A stretch of DNA of 64,000 bases, taken from assembly GCF_000013565.1 (NCBI RefSeq), contig NC_007802.1:868001-932000 (forward strand), read 5' to 3'. The stretch is from Jannaschia sp. CCS1 (GTDB lineage Bacteria; Pseudomonadota; Alphaproteobacteria; Rhodobacterales; Rhodobacteraceae). A program made the translations under genes and the position numbers. The notes below the pieces were generated by a model, which did no database searches, was not told the origin of the DNA, and worked only from the letters and a program-made list of their open reading frames with translations. Positions 26,877-36,041 of this stretch are shown here, piece after piece. Every line of letters begins with the position of its first letter. Position 1 is the stretch's first letter.

Positions 26877-26895
26877 ATCAAGCAACCTTGTTGAT
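26877..26895. promoter_or_regulatory. Possible operator upstream of the xdh operon (dyad ATCAA-N9-TTGAT)
   Basis: Imperfect dyad ATCAAGCAACCTTGTTGAT, 118 bases upstream of the xdhA start. The T-N11-A form fits LysR-type regulators, which often control purine catabolism, but no LysR gene lies nearby. Confidence 0.35.
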
Positions 26896-26919
26896 ATGTG
26901 CCCCCTGGGTAGGCGAGGG

Positions 26920-27363
26920 TCAGGCCACGTATTGCGAGAGGCTTTCGATCGTGTGGGTCCAGCCGCCTTCAACCTCGGCCAAAGCCTCTTCGCCTGCGAA
27001 GCTGGCCACCAGGATCGTGGCATCCAGGTCGGTGCGCGCGCCCGTGGCGGTGAGGGTGAAGATCGCCAGAGAGGTGGCGAAGGCGTCGCCCTCGGCTATG
27101 AGCGTCTCGGCATAACTGATGCGGCTGGGCGTGATCTCGATCCAATCGGTATGGACCGTGACATAGGGATTATCGCGTGGCCCGCAGGTGGAGACTTCTC
27201 GCACACCGGGTGCGGGGTCGGGCTGGCCGTCGATCAGCACCACCATGTCGGCATCGGGCGTGCCCCATTCCATCCGGGCCGCGGCGTTGGTCAGGGCCGT
27301 CGCCACCCGGTCCGGATCTGCGGCCAGGGTGCGAGAAAAGGTGAGCGTCTTGGTGTCCGTCAT
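26920..27363 (-). CDS. SRPBCC (AHSA1/START-like) domain protein, 147 aa
   Basis: Small cytoplasmic protein of the helix-grip fold, recognised by its opening (L-T-F-S-R-T-L-A-A-D-P-D-R-V-A-T-A-L), the central strands I-E-I-T-P-S-R-I-S-Y-A-E and the long C-terminal helix ending W-T-H-T-I-E-S-L-S-Q-Y. Such proteins often follow an ArsR-type regulator gene, as here: its ATG overlaps the regulator stop (ATGA at 27360-27363). Ligand unknown; the pair may sense and bind a small hydrophobic compound. Confidence 0.85.
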   Translation of the reverse strand: MTDTKTLTFSRTLAADPDRVATALTNAAARMEWGTPDADMVVLIDGQPDPAPGVREVSTCGPRDNPYVTVHTDWIEITPSRISYAETLIAEGDAFATSLAIFTLTATGARTDLDATILVASFAGEEALAEVEGGWTHTIESLSQYVA

Positions 27364-27680
27364 GGGGTGTCCTTTTTCAGGTAGGTCTCAAGTCGATCCA
27401 GTTTGCCGTCCCAAAGCGCGCGTTGTTGAGAAAGCCACGTGTCCACGGTGTCCAACGCCTCTGGATGAAGGGTGCAAATCCGTGTGCGGCCGACTTTGCG
27501 AGAGGTCACAAGGCCCGCACGTTCCAGCTGCGCCAGATGTTTCAGGAAGCTCGGCAGCGCCATATCGTGGGGGGTTGCGAGGGCTTTGACTGGCGCCTCA
27601 CCTTCGCCGAGATGGGCGATGACCGCGCGGCGCGTCGGGTCCGAGAGGGCGGTGAAGAGGTGGTCAAGATTGTTAGCCAT
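27360..27680 (-). CDS. ArsR/SmtB family transcriptional regulator
   Basis: 106 aa winged-helix repressor: L-F-T-A-L-S-D-P-T-R-R-A-V-I-A-H-L opening, recognition helix region L-P-S-F-L-K-H-L-A-Q-L-E-R-A-G-L-V, and wing S-R-K-V-G-R-T-R-I-C. It lacks the metal-binding E-L-C-V-C-D-L motif, so it belongs to the non-metal SRPBCC-linked group. Start at 27680 is the last Met before the conserved region; Met at 27692 is an equally possible start because neither has a strong ribosome site. A 14-base dyad lies 33 bases upstream and may be its own operator. Divergent from dnaE. Confidence 0.9.
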   Translation of the reverse strand: MANNLDHLFTALSDPTRRAVIAHLGEGEAPVKALATPHDMALPSFLKHLAQLERAGLVTSRKVGRTRICTLHPEALDTVDTWLSQQRALWDGKLDRLETYLKKDTP

Positions 27681-27712
27681 AAGGGTAAGTAACATGGTTG
27701 ACGCCTGAAAGA

Positions 27713-27726
27713 TAGCCATCTGGCTA
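27713..27726. promoter_or_regulatory. Inverted repeat TAGCCA-TC-TGGCTA, candidate ArsR operator
   Basis: Perfect 6-base arms with a 2-base spacer in the 100-base interval between the divergent ArsR regulator and dnaE genes. A further copy of the half-site, TTAGCCA, lies at 27673-27679 at the regulator start. Placement suits autorepression. Confidence 0.5.
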
Positions 27727-27796
27727 ACTTTTTTATCCACAAGATCCGGTAGCCGGGTGCTGGTGCGCCGCAAGGGGGTGGGGTAGTCTCGCCCCC

Positions 27797-30700
27797 ATGA
27801 CCAAAGCACCCAAGTTCGTTCACCTGCGTCTTCACACCGAATATTCGCTGCTGGAAGGCGCGATGAAGGTGAAAAAAATGCCTGGTATAGTGGCCGACGC
27901 GGGGATGCCTGCCGTCGCCGTGACTGACACGAACAATATGTTCTGCGCGCTCGAATTCTCGGAGATGGCGAAGAAGGCCGGGGTGCAGCCCATCATCGGC
28001 TGCCAGATTGATCTGGAATATGAAGTGATAGCCCCCGGAGAGAAGCCGCGCGCGCCGGCGGCGATTGTTCTGCTGGCCCAGAACCGCGCCGGATATGAGA
28101 ACCTGATGAAGCTGAACTCCGCGCTGTATTTGCGCGGCGACGGGACGTCGCCCCATGTGACTTTGTCGGAACTGGCGGAGCACGCAGAGGGTCTGATTTG
28201 TCTGTCCGGTGGCCCCGATGGCCCAGTCGGCCGGCACCTGCGTGCGGCGCAGATGCCAAAGGCGGAATCGCTTCTGAAAACCCTCGCCGCGATCTACCCG
28301 GACCGTCTTTACGTGGAATTACAGCGCCACCCTGGAGAGGGCGGGTTGCCGGAGGCTGAAAAGCTGACCGAGCGGGGCCATGTGGAACTGGCCTATGCGC
28401 TTGGCCTGCCGCTGGTGGCCACCAATGACGTCTATTTCCCCAAATCTGAGATTTACGAGGCTCACGATGCAATGCTGTGCGTCGCTCAAGGGGCCTATGT
28501 GGACCAATCCGAGCCGCGCCGCCGCTTGACGCCGCAGCATTATTTCAAGTCCGCGGACGAAATGGCCGCGCTGTTTGCGGATTTGCCGGAGGCGTTGGAA
28601 AACACCATCGAGATCGCCCAACGCTGCGCTTTCCGCGCGGAGATGCACGACCCCATCCTGCCGAAATTCGCCGATGATGAGGTGGCAGAGCTACGCCGAA
28701 TGGCCAATGAGGGTCTGAAGGAACGGTTGCGAGTGATCCCCCACGCGGCCTCCGTCGAAGATTATCAGGCGCGGCTGGATTTCGAGTTGGAGATCATCGA
28801 AGGGATGGGCTTTCCCGGCTACTTCCTGATCGTGGCCGACTTCATTCAATGGTCCAAGGATCAGGAGATCCCGGTGGGGCCGGGGCGCGGGTCGGGCGCG
28901 GGCAGTCTTGTGGCCTATGCGCTGACGATCACGGACCTTGATCCGCTGCGCTACAGCCTCCTGTTTGAGCGGTTCCTGAACCCCGAACGGATCTCAATGC
29001 CGGACTTTGATATCGACTTTTGCATGGATCGCCGGGAAGAGGTGATCCGCTATGTGCAGGAAAAGTATGGCCGCGACCGGGTGGGGCAGATCATCACGTT
29101 TGGTGCCCTCCTGTCGAAGGCTGCCGTGCGCGATGTGGGCCGCGTGTTGCAGATGCCGTTCGGTCAGGTGGACCGTCTGTCGAAAATGATCCCCGTGGAG
29201 GGGGTGAAGCCCGTCAGCATCGCGCAGGCGATCAAGGATGAGCCGCGCTTCATCGAGGAGATGCGCGAGAGCGAGCAGGACAAACGCGATGGCCGGGTGA
29301 ACCCCACGCGTCGCCTGATGGATTATGCCGAGAAGATCGAGGGTCTGCTACGCAACGCCTCCACCCACGCAGCCGGTGTGGTGATCGGAGACCGCCCGCT
29401 GGACGAGCTGGTGCCTTTGTACCGCGATCCGCGATCCGACATGCCCGCGACGCAGTTCAACATGAAGTGGGTGGAACCGGCGGGGTTGGTGAAGTTTGAC
29501 TTCCTCGGGTTGAAGACCCTGACCGTGGTGCAGAACGCGATCGATTTGATCCACACGTCTGGGCGTCAGCTGCATGAAGGCCCTGATGGGACGACGCTCT
29601 ACGAACCGCCGGAGGGGACGGAAAACCAGATCAACCTGATCCCTTTGGACGACAAGGCGAGCTACGACCTTTACGCCAGCGCCAAGACCGTCGCCGTGTT
29701 CCAGGTGGAATCCAGCGGCATGATGGATGCGCTGCGCCGCATGAAGCCCGACTGCATCGAAGACATCATCGCGCTGGTGGCGTTGTATCGCCCCGGCCCG
29801 ATGGAGAACATTCCGAAGTTCTGCGAGGTGAAAAACGGGCTGAGTGAACGCGAACGCCTGCACCCCACCGTGGACCATCTGCTGGATGAGACGCAGGGCA
29901 TCATCGTCTACCAGGAACAGGTGATGCAAATCGCGCAGGAGATGGCGGGCTACAGCCTTGGCGGCGCCGACATGCTGCGCCGCGCCATGGGCAAGAAGAT
30001 TCAGGAGGCGATGGACGCCGAGCGGCCCAAGTTCCTTGCGGGCGCAAAAGAGAATGGCGTGGATGAGGCCAAGGCGCTTGAAACATGGGCGCTGCTGGAC
30101 AAGTTTGCCAACTACGGCTTCAACAAATCCCACGCCGCCGCCTACGCCGTCGTGTCCTATCAAACGGCGTGGCTGAAGGCGAACCACCCGGTGGAATTCA
30201 TGGCCGCCGTGATGAACTGTGACATCCATCTGACCGACAAGTTGGCCGTCTACAAGCAGGAGGTTGACCGGATGGGGATCGAGACGCTCGCCCCTTGCGT
30301 CAACCGCTCTGCGGCGACGTTTACGGTGGAAGACGGCAAGGTGCTCTATGCCCTCGGCGCGTTGAAAAACGTCGGCGTGGAGGCAATGAAGATGATCGTG
30401 GAGGGCAGGCAAACCGATCAGGGTGTGAAGCCGTACGCCACCCTCTTTGATCTCGCGCGGCGTGTGGATTTGAAGCGTGTCGGCAAGCGGTCGTTGGAGA
30501 TGTTGGTGCGGGCGGGCGCGTTTGACGAGCTGGATCGCAACCGCCGCCATGTTCTTGACAGCCTTGACGGGCTCACCGCCTATTCCGCCGCGGTCCACGA
30601 TCAGGCGAGCTCCAATCAGGTGTCTCTGTTTGGGGATGCGGGCGATGATTTGCCGGAACCGCGCCTGTCGTCGGCCCCCGATTGGCTGCCCAACGAACGC

Positions 30701-31330
30701 TTGGCGGCGGAGCACCAGGCCGTGGGGTTCTACTTCTCGGGCCACCCACTGGACGATTACCAACCGGCCTTGAAACGGCGCGGTGTGATGACCTTGGCCG
30801 AAGTGGAGGCGCGTGTGCAGCAAGGCCCCTTCGTGGCAAAAATGGCCGGTGCCGTCAGCGTGAAGCAGGAACGCAAGAGCCAGCGGGGCAACCGCTTCGC
30901 GTTCGTGTCCCTCAGCGATCCGACGGGGCTTTACGAGATCACGATTTTCTCGGACACGCTGGAGGCCTCGCGCGAATTTCTGGAGACGGGCAGCAACGTG
31001 ATCATTCAGGCCGAGGCAACGTTGGAGGCGGAGCAGCTGAAATTGCTGGGGCGCAGTGTGCAGCCGGTCGACGGTGCAATCGCCAGCGAGGCCAACGGAT
31101 TGCGCGTGTTCATAGAAGACGAAAGTGGCGTGGCTTCGGTGGAAAGCCTTCTGGAGCGCACGGCTGGCGACGCGGCAAAATCCTCCAAGGGGCCGATCCA
31201 CCTCTGCCTCATGGCGCCCGATCTGCCCGGAGAGGTGGAGGTGATCCTGGGTGACAGCTTCCCGGTCTCCCCCCAGATCAAGGGCGCGTTGCGGTCACTG
31301 GAGGGCGTGGTGATGGTGGAAGAGGTCTAA
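27797..31330 (+). CDS. dnaE: DNA polymerase III alpha subunit
   Basis: 1177 aa replicative polymerase. PHP domain at the N-terminus (H-L-R-L-H-T-E-Y-S-L-L-E-G-A), palm with the three-Asp region G-P-G-R-G-S-G-A-G-S and P-D-F-D-I-D-F near residues 360-410, fingers with Y-Q-E-Q-V-M-Q-I-A and H-A-A-A-Y-A-V-V-S-Y, helix-hairpin-helix region about 820-900 and an OB fold near 1010-1090 (F-V-S-L-S-D-P-T-G). Length is normal for DnaE1. The ATG at 27797 immediately precedes the conserved N-terminus; no strong Shine-Dalgarno is visible. Not in an operon; a long hairpin follows about 100 bases downstream. Confidence 0.97.
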   Translation: MTKAPKFVHLRLHTEYSLLEGAMKVKKMPGIVADAGMPAVAVTDTNNMFCALEFSEMAKKAGVQPIIGCQIDLEYEVIAPGEKPRAPAAIVLLAQNRAGYENLMKLNSALYLRGDGTSPHVTLSELAEHAEGLICLSGGPDGPVGRHLRAAQMPKAESLLKTLAAIYPDRLYVELQRHPGEGGLPEAEKLTERGHVELAYALGLPLVATNDVYFPKSEIYEAHDAMLCVAQGAYVDQSEPRRRLTPQHYFKSADEMAALFADLPEALENTIEIAQRCAFRAEMHDPILPKFADDEVAELRRMANEGLKERLRVIPHAASVEDYQARLDFELEIIEGMGFPGYFLIVADFIQWSKDQEIPVGPGRGSGAGSLVAYALTITDLDPLRYSLLFERFLNPERISMPDFDIDFCMDRREEVIRYVQEKYGRDRVGQIITFGALLSKAAVRDVGRVLQMPFGQVDRLSKMIPVEGVKPVSIAQAIKDEPRFIEEMRESEQDKRDGRVNPTRRLMDYAEKIEGLLRNASTHAAGVVIGDRPLDELVPLYRDPRSDMPATQFNMKWVEPAGLVKFDFLGLKTLTVVQNAIDLIHTSGRQLHEGPDGTTLYEPPEGTENQINLIPLDDKASYDLYASAKTVAVFQVESSGMMDALRRMKPDCIEDIIALVALYRPGPMENIPKFCEVKNGLSERERLHPTVDHLLDETQGIIVYQEQVMQIAQEMAGYSLGGADMLRRAMGKKIQEAMDAERPKFLAGAKENGVDEAKALETWALLDKFANYGFNKSHAAAYAVVSYQTAWLKANHPVEFMAAVMNCDIHLTDKLAVYKQEVDRMGIETLAPCVNRSAATFTVEDGKVLYALGALKNVGVEAMKMIVEGRQTDQGVKPYATLFDLARRVDLKRVGKRSLEMLVRAGAFDELDRNRRHVLDSLDGLTAYSAAVHDQASSNQVSLFGDAGDDLPEPRLSSAPDWLPNERLAAEHQAVGFYFSGHPLDDYQPALKRRGVMTLAEVEARVQQGPFVAKMAGAVSVKQERKSQRGNRFAFVSLSDPTGLYEITIFSDTLEASREFLETGSNVIIQAEATLEAEQLKLLGRSVQPVDGAIASEANGLRVFIEDESGVASVESLLERTAGDAAKSSKGPIHLCLMAPDLPGEVEVILGDSFPVSPQIKGALRSLEGVVMVEEV

Positions 31331-31426
31331 GGTCAAGCAAACGATCTGGCCTCGCGCAGTGGTCAGTCCGGCCGAGCGCGCGGCGACTTAGTTGCGTGGC
31401 GTCGATCCGGGTTTGGCCTGCATAAA

Positions 31427-31460
31427 GGCTGCTATGTCTGCCGCAGACATAGATGCAGCC
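31427..31460. repeat. Long hairpin downstream of dnaE
   Basis: CTATGTCTG (31432-31440), loop CCG, CAGACATAG (31444-31452), extended outwards by GGCTG (31427-31431) and CAGCC (31456-31460) with a three-base bulge. There is no T tract, so it is not a standard terminator; it could block RNA decay, bind a regulator, or be an interspersed repeat. The rest of 31331-31628 contains no gene I can support. Confidence 0.6.
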
Positions 31461-31628
31461 CAACTCATTTGATACGTGACGTAAGGTTATGGCCTCAAAC
31501 GTTGTGGGTCTGGACGGCAGGTGCATTGACGAGTCGGTGAATTATTTTTTATCACGCGCCGACATCCAATGCAGGGGCTATTCCGCCTGTTTGCGCCCGA
31601 GATCCTTTGACCCACTGGAAGAGTTTTT

Positions 31629-32339
31629 ATGATTAAGACGATACTGACGGCCGCCGCCTTGGCGACCCTGCCCATGGCCGCGCAAGCCACAACCCTCGAT
31701 TTCGACCTGGACGGCGGCACCGCTGTTTATCAGGCTGGCAATCCTACCACCAACGTGTTGCTAGGGTATGTCCTTGGCGGGCGCACCTTCTCTTTCTCGC
31801 AAAATACGATGAACGGTCAGGCGTCCAGTGGTGCCAATCTGTTCGATTCGATGTCCTGCACCAACGCAACGACGCCAGTTGTCGCCTCCTGCCGCGGCAA
31901 CGACGATGGGGATCTGGTGCCCGTGACCCAAGGTGAAAATGGCATCTACGGCAACGTCCTGATCCGTCAGCAAGCCAGCGCGAGGCTGGATGACGATGCG
32001 GCAGGCGACGGCAGCCTGTTCATCACGCTGGACAGCGGTCCCGCCTTTCGCCTGGCGGGGTTCTCGGCGATTGACGGCGCATCCATATCGCTGTTTCGCA
32101 ACGGCGTGAACGTCTTCGGCCCCGAGAACAACCGGGGCAACCGAGAGACGGAATTGTTCAGCGTTGAAAACTCCGGCATCTTTAATGTGGGTGACACGCT
32201 TGAGGTACGCCTTCTGGGCTCCGGTGGTGTGGACGCTTTCCAACTGGCCCCGGTTCCGCTGCCGGCCGGTGTGGTTTTGCTGTTGGGCGCATTGGGCGGT
32301 TTGGGTCTGATGCGCCGTCGGGCCACCCGCGCGGCCTGA
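31629..32339 (+). CDS. VPLPA-CTERM sorting-domain protein, 236 aa
   Basis: Signal peptide MIKTILTAAALATLPMAAQA, beta-rich body with repeated Asn/Gly/Asp segments, and the C-terminal signal V-P-L-P-A-G-V-V-L-L-L-G-A-L followed by M-R-R-R-A-T-R. By family knowledge the protein is exported, held by the tail helix and processed by exosortase, ending at or beyond the outer membrane. Body sequence differs from the other VPLPA protein (15417-16010), so only the sorting signal is shared. Terminated by a strong hairpin. Confidence 0.86.
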   Translation: MIKTILTAAALATLPMAAQATTLDFDLDGGTAVYQAGNPTTNVLLGYVLGGRTFSFSQNTMNGQASSGANLFDSMSCTNATTPVVASCRGNDDGDLVPVTQGENGIYGNVLIRQQASARLDDDAAGDGSLFITLDSGPAFRLAGFSAIDGASISLFRNGVNVFGPENNRGNRETELFSVENSGIFNVGDTLEVRLLGSGGVDAFQLAPVPLPAGVVLLLGALGGLGLMRRRATRAA

Positions 32340-32363
32340 GCCGACACGTCTTCCAGTATGCAG

Positions 32364-32390
32364 AAGGGCCGCATTGCGCGGCCCTTTTTT
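32364..32390 (+). terminator. Intrinsic terminator after the VPLPA-CTERM gene
   Basis: Stem AAGGGCCGC / GCGGCCCTT with loop ATTGC, followed by T residues. Its A-rich left flank is short, so on the minus strand it is weaker; the converging gene ends at 32451. Confidence 0.9.
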
Positions 32391-32450
32391 GTTTCGAAAT
32401 CGGGATGCCGGGACACAACAGGGGCTGATGTGCCCGTGTCAGCTACCGGC

Positions 32451-32879
32451 TTATTGCAGCATGGGGGCCTGGTCCGACCATCCTTCAAACCGAAGGATGC
32501 CCGCCTCTGTCTGCGGTGCGGCGGCGAAGGCGGCTGCGACGGCCTCAGGTGTGTGGCACGAGTACCACTCAATCCCGTCGGCGTTCGTGAGGGACACGCA
32601 GATGCCTGGATAGGCGGTATCGACCTCACCGGAAAACAGCGACCATGTGGCGAAGAAGTCGCCGCCCTCGGTCAGCAGGTTGCAGACCTCCACGATACGG
32701 CCACCACCGTCCCAGGCATACTGGGTTGAGCTTTCGATCACGCCAATAGAGTTGCTGGGCACGATCAGCGCATCGGCAGCGTAACCACCGCCGGAGCATG
32801 AGGGCTCGGCCATCGCAGGCGCGGCGGCGAACAGGGCAAAGGGAAGGGCGAGGGCGGGGGCGATGCGTTTGATATCCAT
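32451..32879 (-). CDS. Hypothetical secreted Cys-containing protein, 142 aa
   Basis: Signal peptide MDIKRIAPALALPFALFAAAPAMA, mature part with four Cys (P-S-C-S-G-G-G-Y, E-V-C-N-L-L, G-I-C-V-S, Y-S-C-H-T-P), suggesting two disulphides in the periplasm. No family recognised. Monocistronic, convergent with the VPLPA gene and divergent from the MFS gene. Confidence 0.72.
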   Translation of the reverse strand: MDIKRIAPALALPFALFAAAPAMAEPSCSGGGYAADALIVPSNSIGVIESSTQYAWDGGGRIVEVCNLLTEGGDFFATWSLFSGEVDTAYPGICVSLTNADGIEWYSCHTPEAVAAAFAAAPQTEAGILRFEGWSDQAPMLQ

Positions 32880-33014
32880 AGGCGCTTTTTGGGCGCGGGG
32901 CGGGACTTATGTCAATTCTCCTTTTCGTGGTGCGACGTTTGACCAGATATCTGCTGAAACGGGAGCGGTACGAATGGCGGTTCCCCCGGGCGGGCGGCTC
33001 CCCTAATCTCAGGC

Positions 33015-34238
33015 ATGTCCGAGCCGAGCATCCTTGATACACGCGCGTCCTGGGGCCGTCTGGCGCTGGCGCTTCTGGTGTCGCTCATCGGCAATGCGGG
33101 GATGTGGGCGATCATCCTGATCCTGCCCGATGTCCAGGCGGAATTCGGCGTCAGCCGGGCGGGCGCCTCGCTGCCCTATGCCGCGATGATGATCGGCTTT
33201 GCCCTCGGCAATTTCCTGATCGGGCGGTGGGTGGACCGGTATGGGCTGGCCGTGTCACTCGCGGCATCGGCCGTGGTGATGGGTGTGGCTTACGGGGCGG
33301 CGTCCGCGGCCCCCTCCCTCGCGGTGCTGTCGCTCGCGCAGTTTTTCATCGGTTTCGGGGCGGCGGCCAGTTTCGGGCCATTGATTGCCGATGTGTCCCA
33401 ATGGTTCCTGAAACGTCGGGGGCTTGCCGTGGCGATCGCGGCGTCCGGCAATTACCTGTCCGGCGCGCTTTGGCCGATGCTGCTGGCTGGGACGCTGGCC
33501 ACCGATGGGTGGCGCATGGCCTGCGTGATCCTGGCCCTAAGTTGCCTGATCGCGATGTTGCCCCTGACCTGGGTGCTGCGCCGTCGCCTGCCTGAAAGCG
33601 CCATGGCCGCGTCTGATGCGGCGGCTGTGGCCCGCGCGCGGACCACCGGCCTCGGCCCGCGGGCCCTGACGGCGCTGTTGGGGGTGGCGGGGATTGGCTG
33701 CTGCGTGGCCATGTCGATGCCCCAGGTTCATATCGTGGCCTATTGCGTCGACCTCGGATACGGCCCGGCGGTGGGGGCAGAGATGCTGTCGCTGATGCTG
33801 CTGTTCGGCGTGGTATCGCGGTTGATTTCCGGCGTGATGGCGGATCACCTTGGCGGCGTGGCGACGCTGCTGATCGGCTCAACGCTGCAAATGCTGGCGC
33901 TGTTTCTCTACCTGCCCGCGTCCGGCCTGACATCTTTGTACCTCGTGTCCATGGTCTTTGGTCTCAGCCAGGGGGGCATCGTGCCATCCTATGCGGTCAT
34001 CGTGCGCGAGTACCTTCCGGCGCGGGAGGCCGGGGCGCGGGTGGGGTTCGTGATCACGACGACGATTGTCGGCATGGCTTTGGGCGGTTGGCTGTCGGGT
34101 GTGATCTACGACGTGACGGGATCGTACCAATGGGCGTTCCTCAACGGGATTGCGTTCAATGCGGTGAACGTGGGCGTCATGGTCTACATCCTGCTGCGAT
34201 CCCGCCCGCGCGCGCCTTTTGTGCCAGCGCCCGCGTAG
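33015..34238 (+). CDS. MFS transporter, 407 aa
   Basis: Twelve hydrophobic helices with the usual N- and C-half arrangement. The loop 2-3 motif appears as G-R-W-V-D-R-Y-G near residue 70, and G-V-M-A-D-H-L-G-G near 270 is its counterpart in the second half. Best resemblance is to the oxalate/formate antiporter and monocarboxylate group (F-I-G-F-G-A-A-A-S-F-G-P-L near 112), but the substrate cannot be read from sequence. Ends 4 bases before the converging slyX-like gene. Confidence 0.85.
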   Translation: MSEPSILDTRASWGRLALALLVSLIGNAGMWAIILILPDVQAEFGVSRAGASLPYAAMMIGFALGNFLIGRWVDRYGLAVSLAASAVVMGVAYGAASAAPSLAVLSLAQFFIGFGAAASFGPLIADVSQWFLKRRGLAVAIAASGNYLSGALWPMLLAGTLATDGWRMACVILALSCLIAMLPLTWVLRRRLPESAMAASDAAAVARARTTGLGPRALTALLGVAGIGCCVAMSMPQVHIVAYCVDLGYGPAVGAEMLSLMLLFGVVSRLISGVMADHLGGVATLLIGSTLQMLALFLYLPASGLTSLYLVSMVFGLSQGGIVPSYAVIVREYLPAREAGARVGFVITTTIVGMALGGWLSGVIYDVTGSYQWAFLNGIAFNAVNVGVMVYILLRSRPRAPFVPAPA

Positions 34239-34242
34239 CGCC

Positions 34243-34449
34243 TTACCAATGCGGCGGCTTTTGGTCTGCCAGCGGGACGGACCCGCTGTTGCCCTCAATC
34301 TCCCTCTCCGCCTCTCGCGACATCAGCATCTCCACTCGCCGCGTCAGCACCGCGATTTCTGCGTCCTGGCGCGCGACCACATCGGACATGTCGTCCATCG
34401 CCTTGGTCAAATGCGCCAGCTGCTCTTCCAATTGCGTGATCTCAGACAT
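34243..34449 (-). CDS. slyX: SlyX family protein, 68 aa
   Basis: Short coiled coil ([19 protein letters not shown]) ending in P-P-H-W, the C-terminal signature of the SlyX family. Function of SlyX is poorly known. AAGGAGG lies upstream of two close Met codons (34455 and 34449); the second has the better spacing. Divergent from hisS with about 70 bases between. Confidence 0.85.
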   Translation of the reverse strand: MSEITQLEEQLAHLTKAMDDMSDVVARQDAEIAVLTRRVEMLMSREAEREIEGNSGSVPLADQKPPHW

Positions 34450-34523
34450 CTCCATCGCCCTCCTTGCCCCTGTACGCCCCACCCGTTAGACGGTGCGCGA
34501 TCCGATTTGAAGGCACGCCCGCC

Positions 34524-36041
34524 ATGGCCAAGCAGAAAAAACAGCCCCGCCCCAAGGCCGAAACGCCCAAGGGGTTCCGCGACTACTTCGGTGCAGAAGT
34601 GGTGGAGCGTCAGACGATGCTCCGCAAGATCGGAGAGGTTTACCACCGCTATGGCTTCGATCCGCTGGAAACGAGCGCTGTGGAAACGGTGGAGGCCCTT
34701 GGCAAGTTCCTCCCAGATGTGGACCGGCCGAATGAGGGGGTTTTTGCGTTTCAGGAAGATGGGGGATCGGACGACGGCAAATGGCTGGCGCTCCGCTATG
34801 ACATGACCGCGCCGCTGGCCCGGGTGGCGGCGCAGTTTCGCGAAAGGCCCCTGCCAGGACAAGAGGACTCTCTGCCCTCGCCCTATCGCCGCTATACTAT
34901 GGGACCGGTCTGGCGGAATGAGAAGCCCGGCCCGGGGCGCTTCCGGCAATTCTACCAATGCGACGCGGACACGGTCGGCGCGCCCTCCGTCGCCGCCGAC
35001 GCTGAGATCTGTGCGATGCTGGCCGATTGCCTTGAAGCCGTGGGCATTGAGCGCGGCGACTATGTTGTGCGCGTGAACAACCGCAAGGTGCTGAATGGCG
35101 TCATGGAAGTGGCTGGCCTTGCCGGGGACGACAAGGAGGCCGCGCGCGGCATCGTTCTGCGTGCGATTGATAAGATGGACCGCTTGGGAGCGGGTGGGGT
35201 CCGTGATCTTCTGGGGGACGGCCGCAAGGATGAAAGCGGAGATTTCACCAAAGGAGCGGGGATATCTTCTGCCAATGCAGACAAGATACTTGCATTTGTA
35301 CAAGCCACGGCTGGGGATAATGCAGCGACGGTGTCCAACCTCAAGTCGCTGACGGAAGGGTCCGATATAGGCACGCAAGGCGTGTCGGAACTCGAACAAA
35401 TCGCCTCGCTGCTCGCCGCTCAGGGCTACGGCCCCGATCGTATCATCATCGACCCATCAGTCGTGCGCGGCCTCGGTTATTACACCGGCCCCGTCTACGA
35501 GGCGGAGCTGACCTTCGACGTGCAGAACGAGAAGGGCCAGACCGTGCAGTTCGGATCTGTCGCGGGCGGCGGGCGCTATGACGATCTCGTCAAGCGTTTC
35601 ACCGGGCAAGAGGTTCCGGCCACGGGTGTCTCCATCGGGGTGGACCGGCTGCTCGCGGCATTGCACGCCACGGGCAAACTCAAAGGCGAAGATGCGGGCC
35701 CGGTGATCGTGACGGTCATGGATCGTGACCGGATGGCCGAGTATCAGGCGATGGTCGCGACCCTGCGCAATGCGGGCATTCGGGCGGAGGTGTATCTGGG
35801 CAACCCCAAGAACTTCGGCAACCAGTTGAAATACGCGGATAAGCGGCGGTCTCCTGTCGCGATTATCCAGGGCTCGGATGAGGCCGCACGCGGCGTGGTG
35901 CAGCTGAAAGACCTGATCCTGGGCGCGAAACTGGCCGAGGATGCGACCTTGGAAGAGTGGAAATCCCAGCCCGCCCAGACAGAAGTCGCCGTCGCGGATC
36001 TGGTCGCTGAGGTCCAAGCCATCATCGCACGTCACAAGTGA
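34524..36041 (+). CDS. hisS: Histidyl-tRNA synthetase
   Basis: 505 aa class II synthetase that charges tRNA-His. Motif 1 region K-G-F-R-D-Y-F, motif 2 [17 protein letters not shown], the R-G-L-G-Y-Y-T-G histidine loop and motif 3 region G-V-S-I-G-V-D-R-L are present. It is of the divergent alphaproteobacterial form, with a long insertion around residues 230-300. Start at 34524 begins with a Lys-rich tail; an upstream in-frame start at 34464 would overlap slyX. Followed by hisZ with a GTGA overlap. Confidence 0.95.
   Translation: MAKQKKQPRPKAETPKGFRDYFGAEVVERQTMLRKIGEVYHRYGFDPLETSAVETVEALGKFLPDVDRPNEGVFAFQEDGGSDDGKWLALRYDMTAPLARVAAQFRERPLPGQEDSLPSPYRRYTMGPVWRNEKPGPGRFRQFYQCDADTVGAPSVAADAEICAMLADCLEAVGIERGDYVVRVNNRKVLNGVMEVAGLAGDDKEAARGIVLRAIDKMDRLGAGGVRDLLGDGRKDESGDFTKGAGISSANADKILAFVQATAGDNAATVSNLKSLTEGSDIGTQGVSELEQIASLLAAQGYGPDRIIIDPSVVRGLGYYTGPVYEAELTFDVQNEKGQTVQFGSVAGGGRYDDLVKRFTGQEVPATGVSIGVDRLLAALHATGKLKGEDAGPVIVTVMDRDRMAEYQAMVATLRNAGIRAEVYLGNPKNFGNQLKYADKRRSPVAIIQGSDEAARGVVQLKDLILGAKLAEDATLEEWKSQPAQTEVAVADLVAEVQAIIARHK

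Noticed and set aside
29348-31201. Long open frame antisense to dnaE (617 codons)
   Set aside because: It mirrors the GC-rich third positions of dnaE, has no recognisable domains and is His/Arg-rich, as expected of a shadow frame.
34464-34523. N-terminal extension of hisS
   Set aside because: Would overlap slyX and adds a segment absent from the family; ATG at 34524 is preferred.
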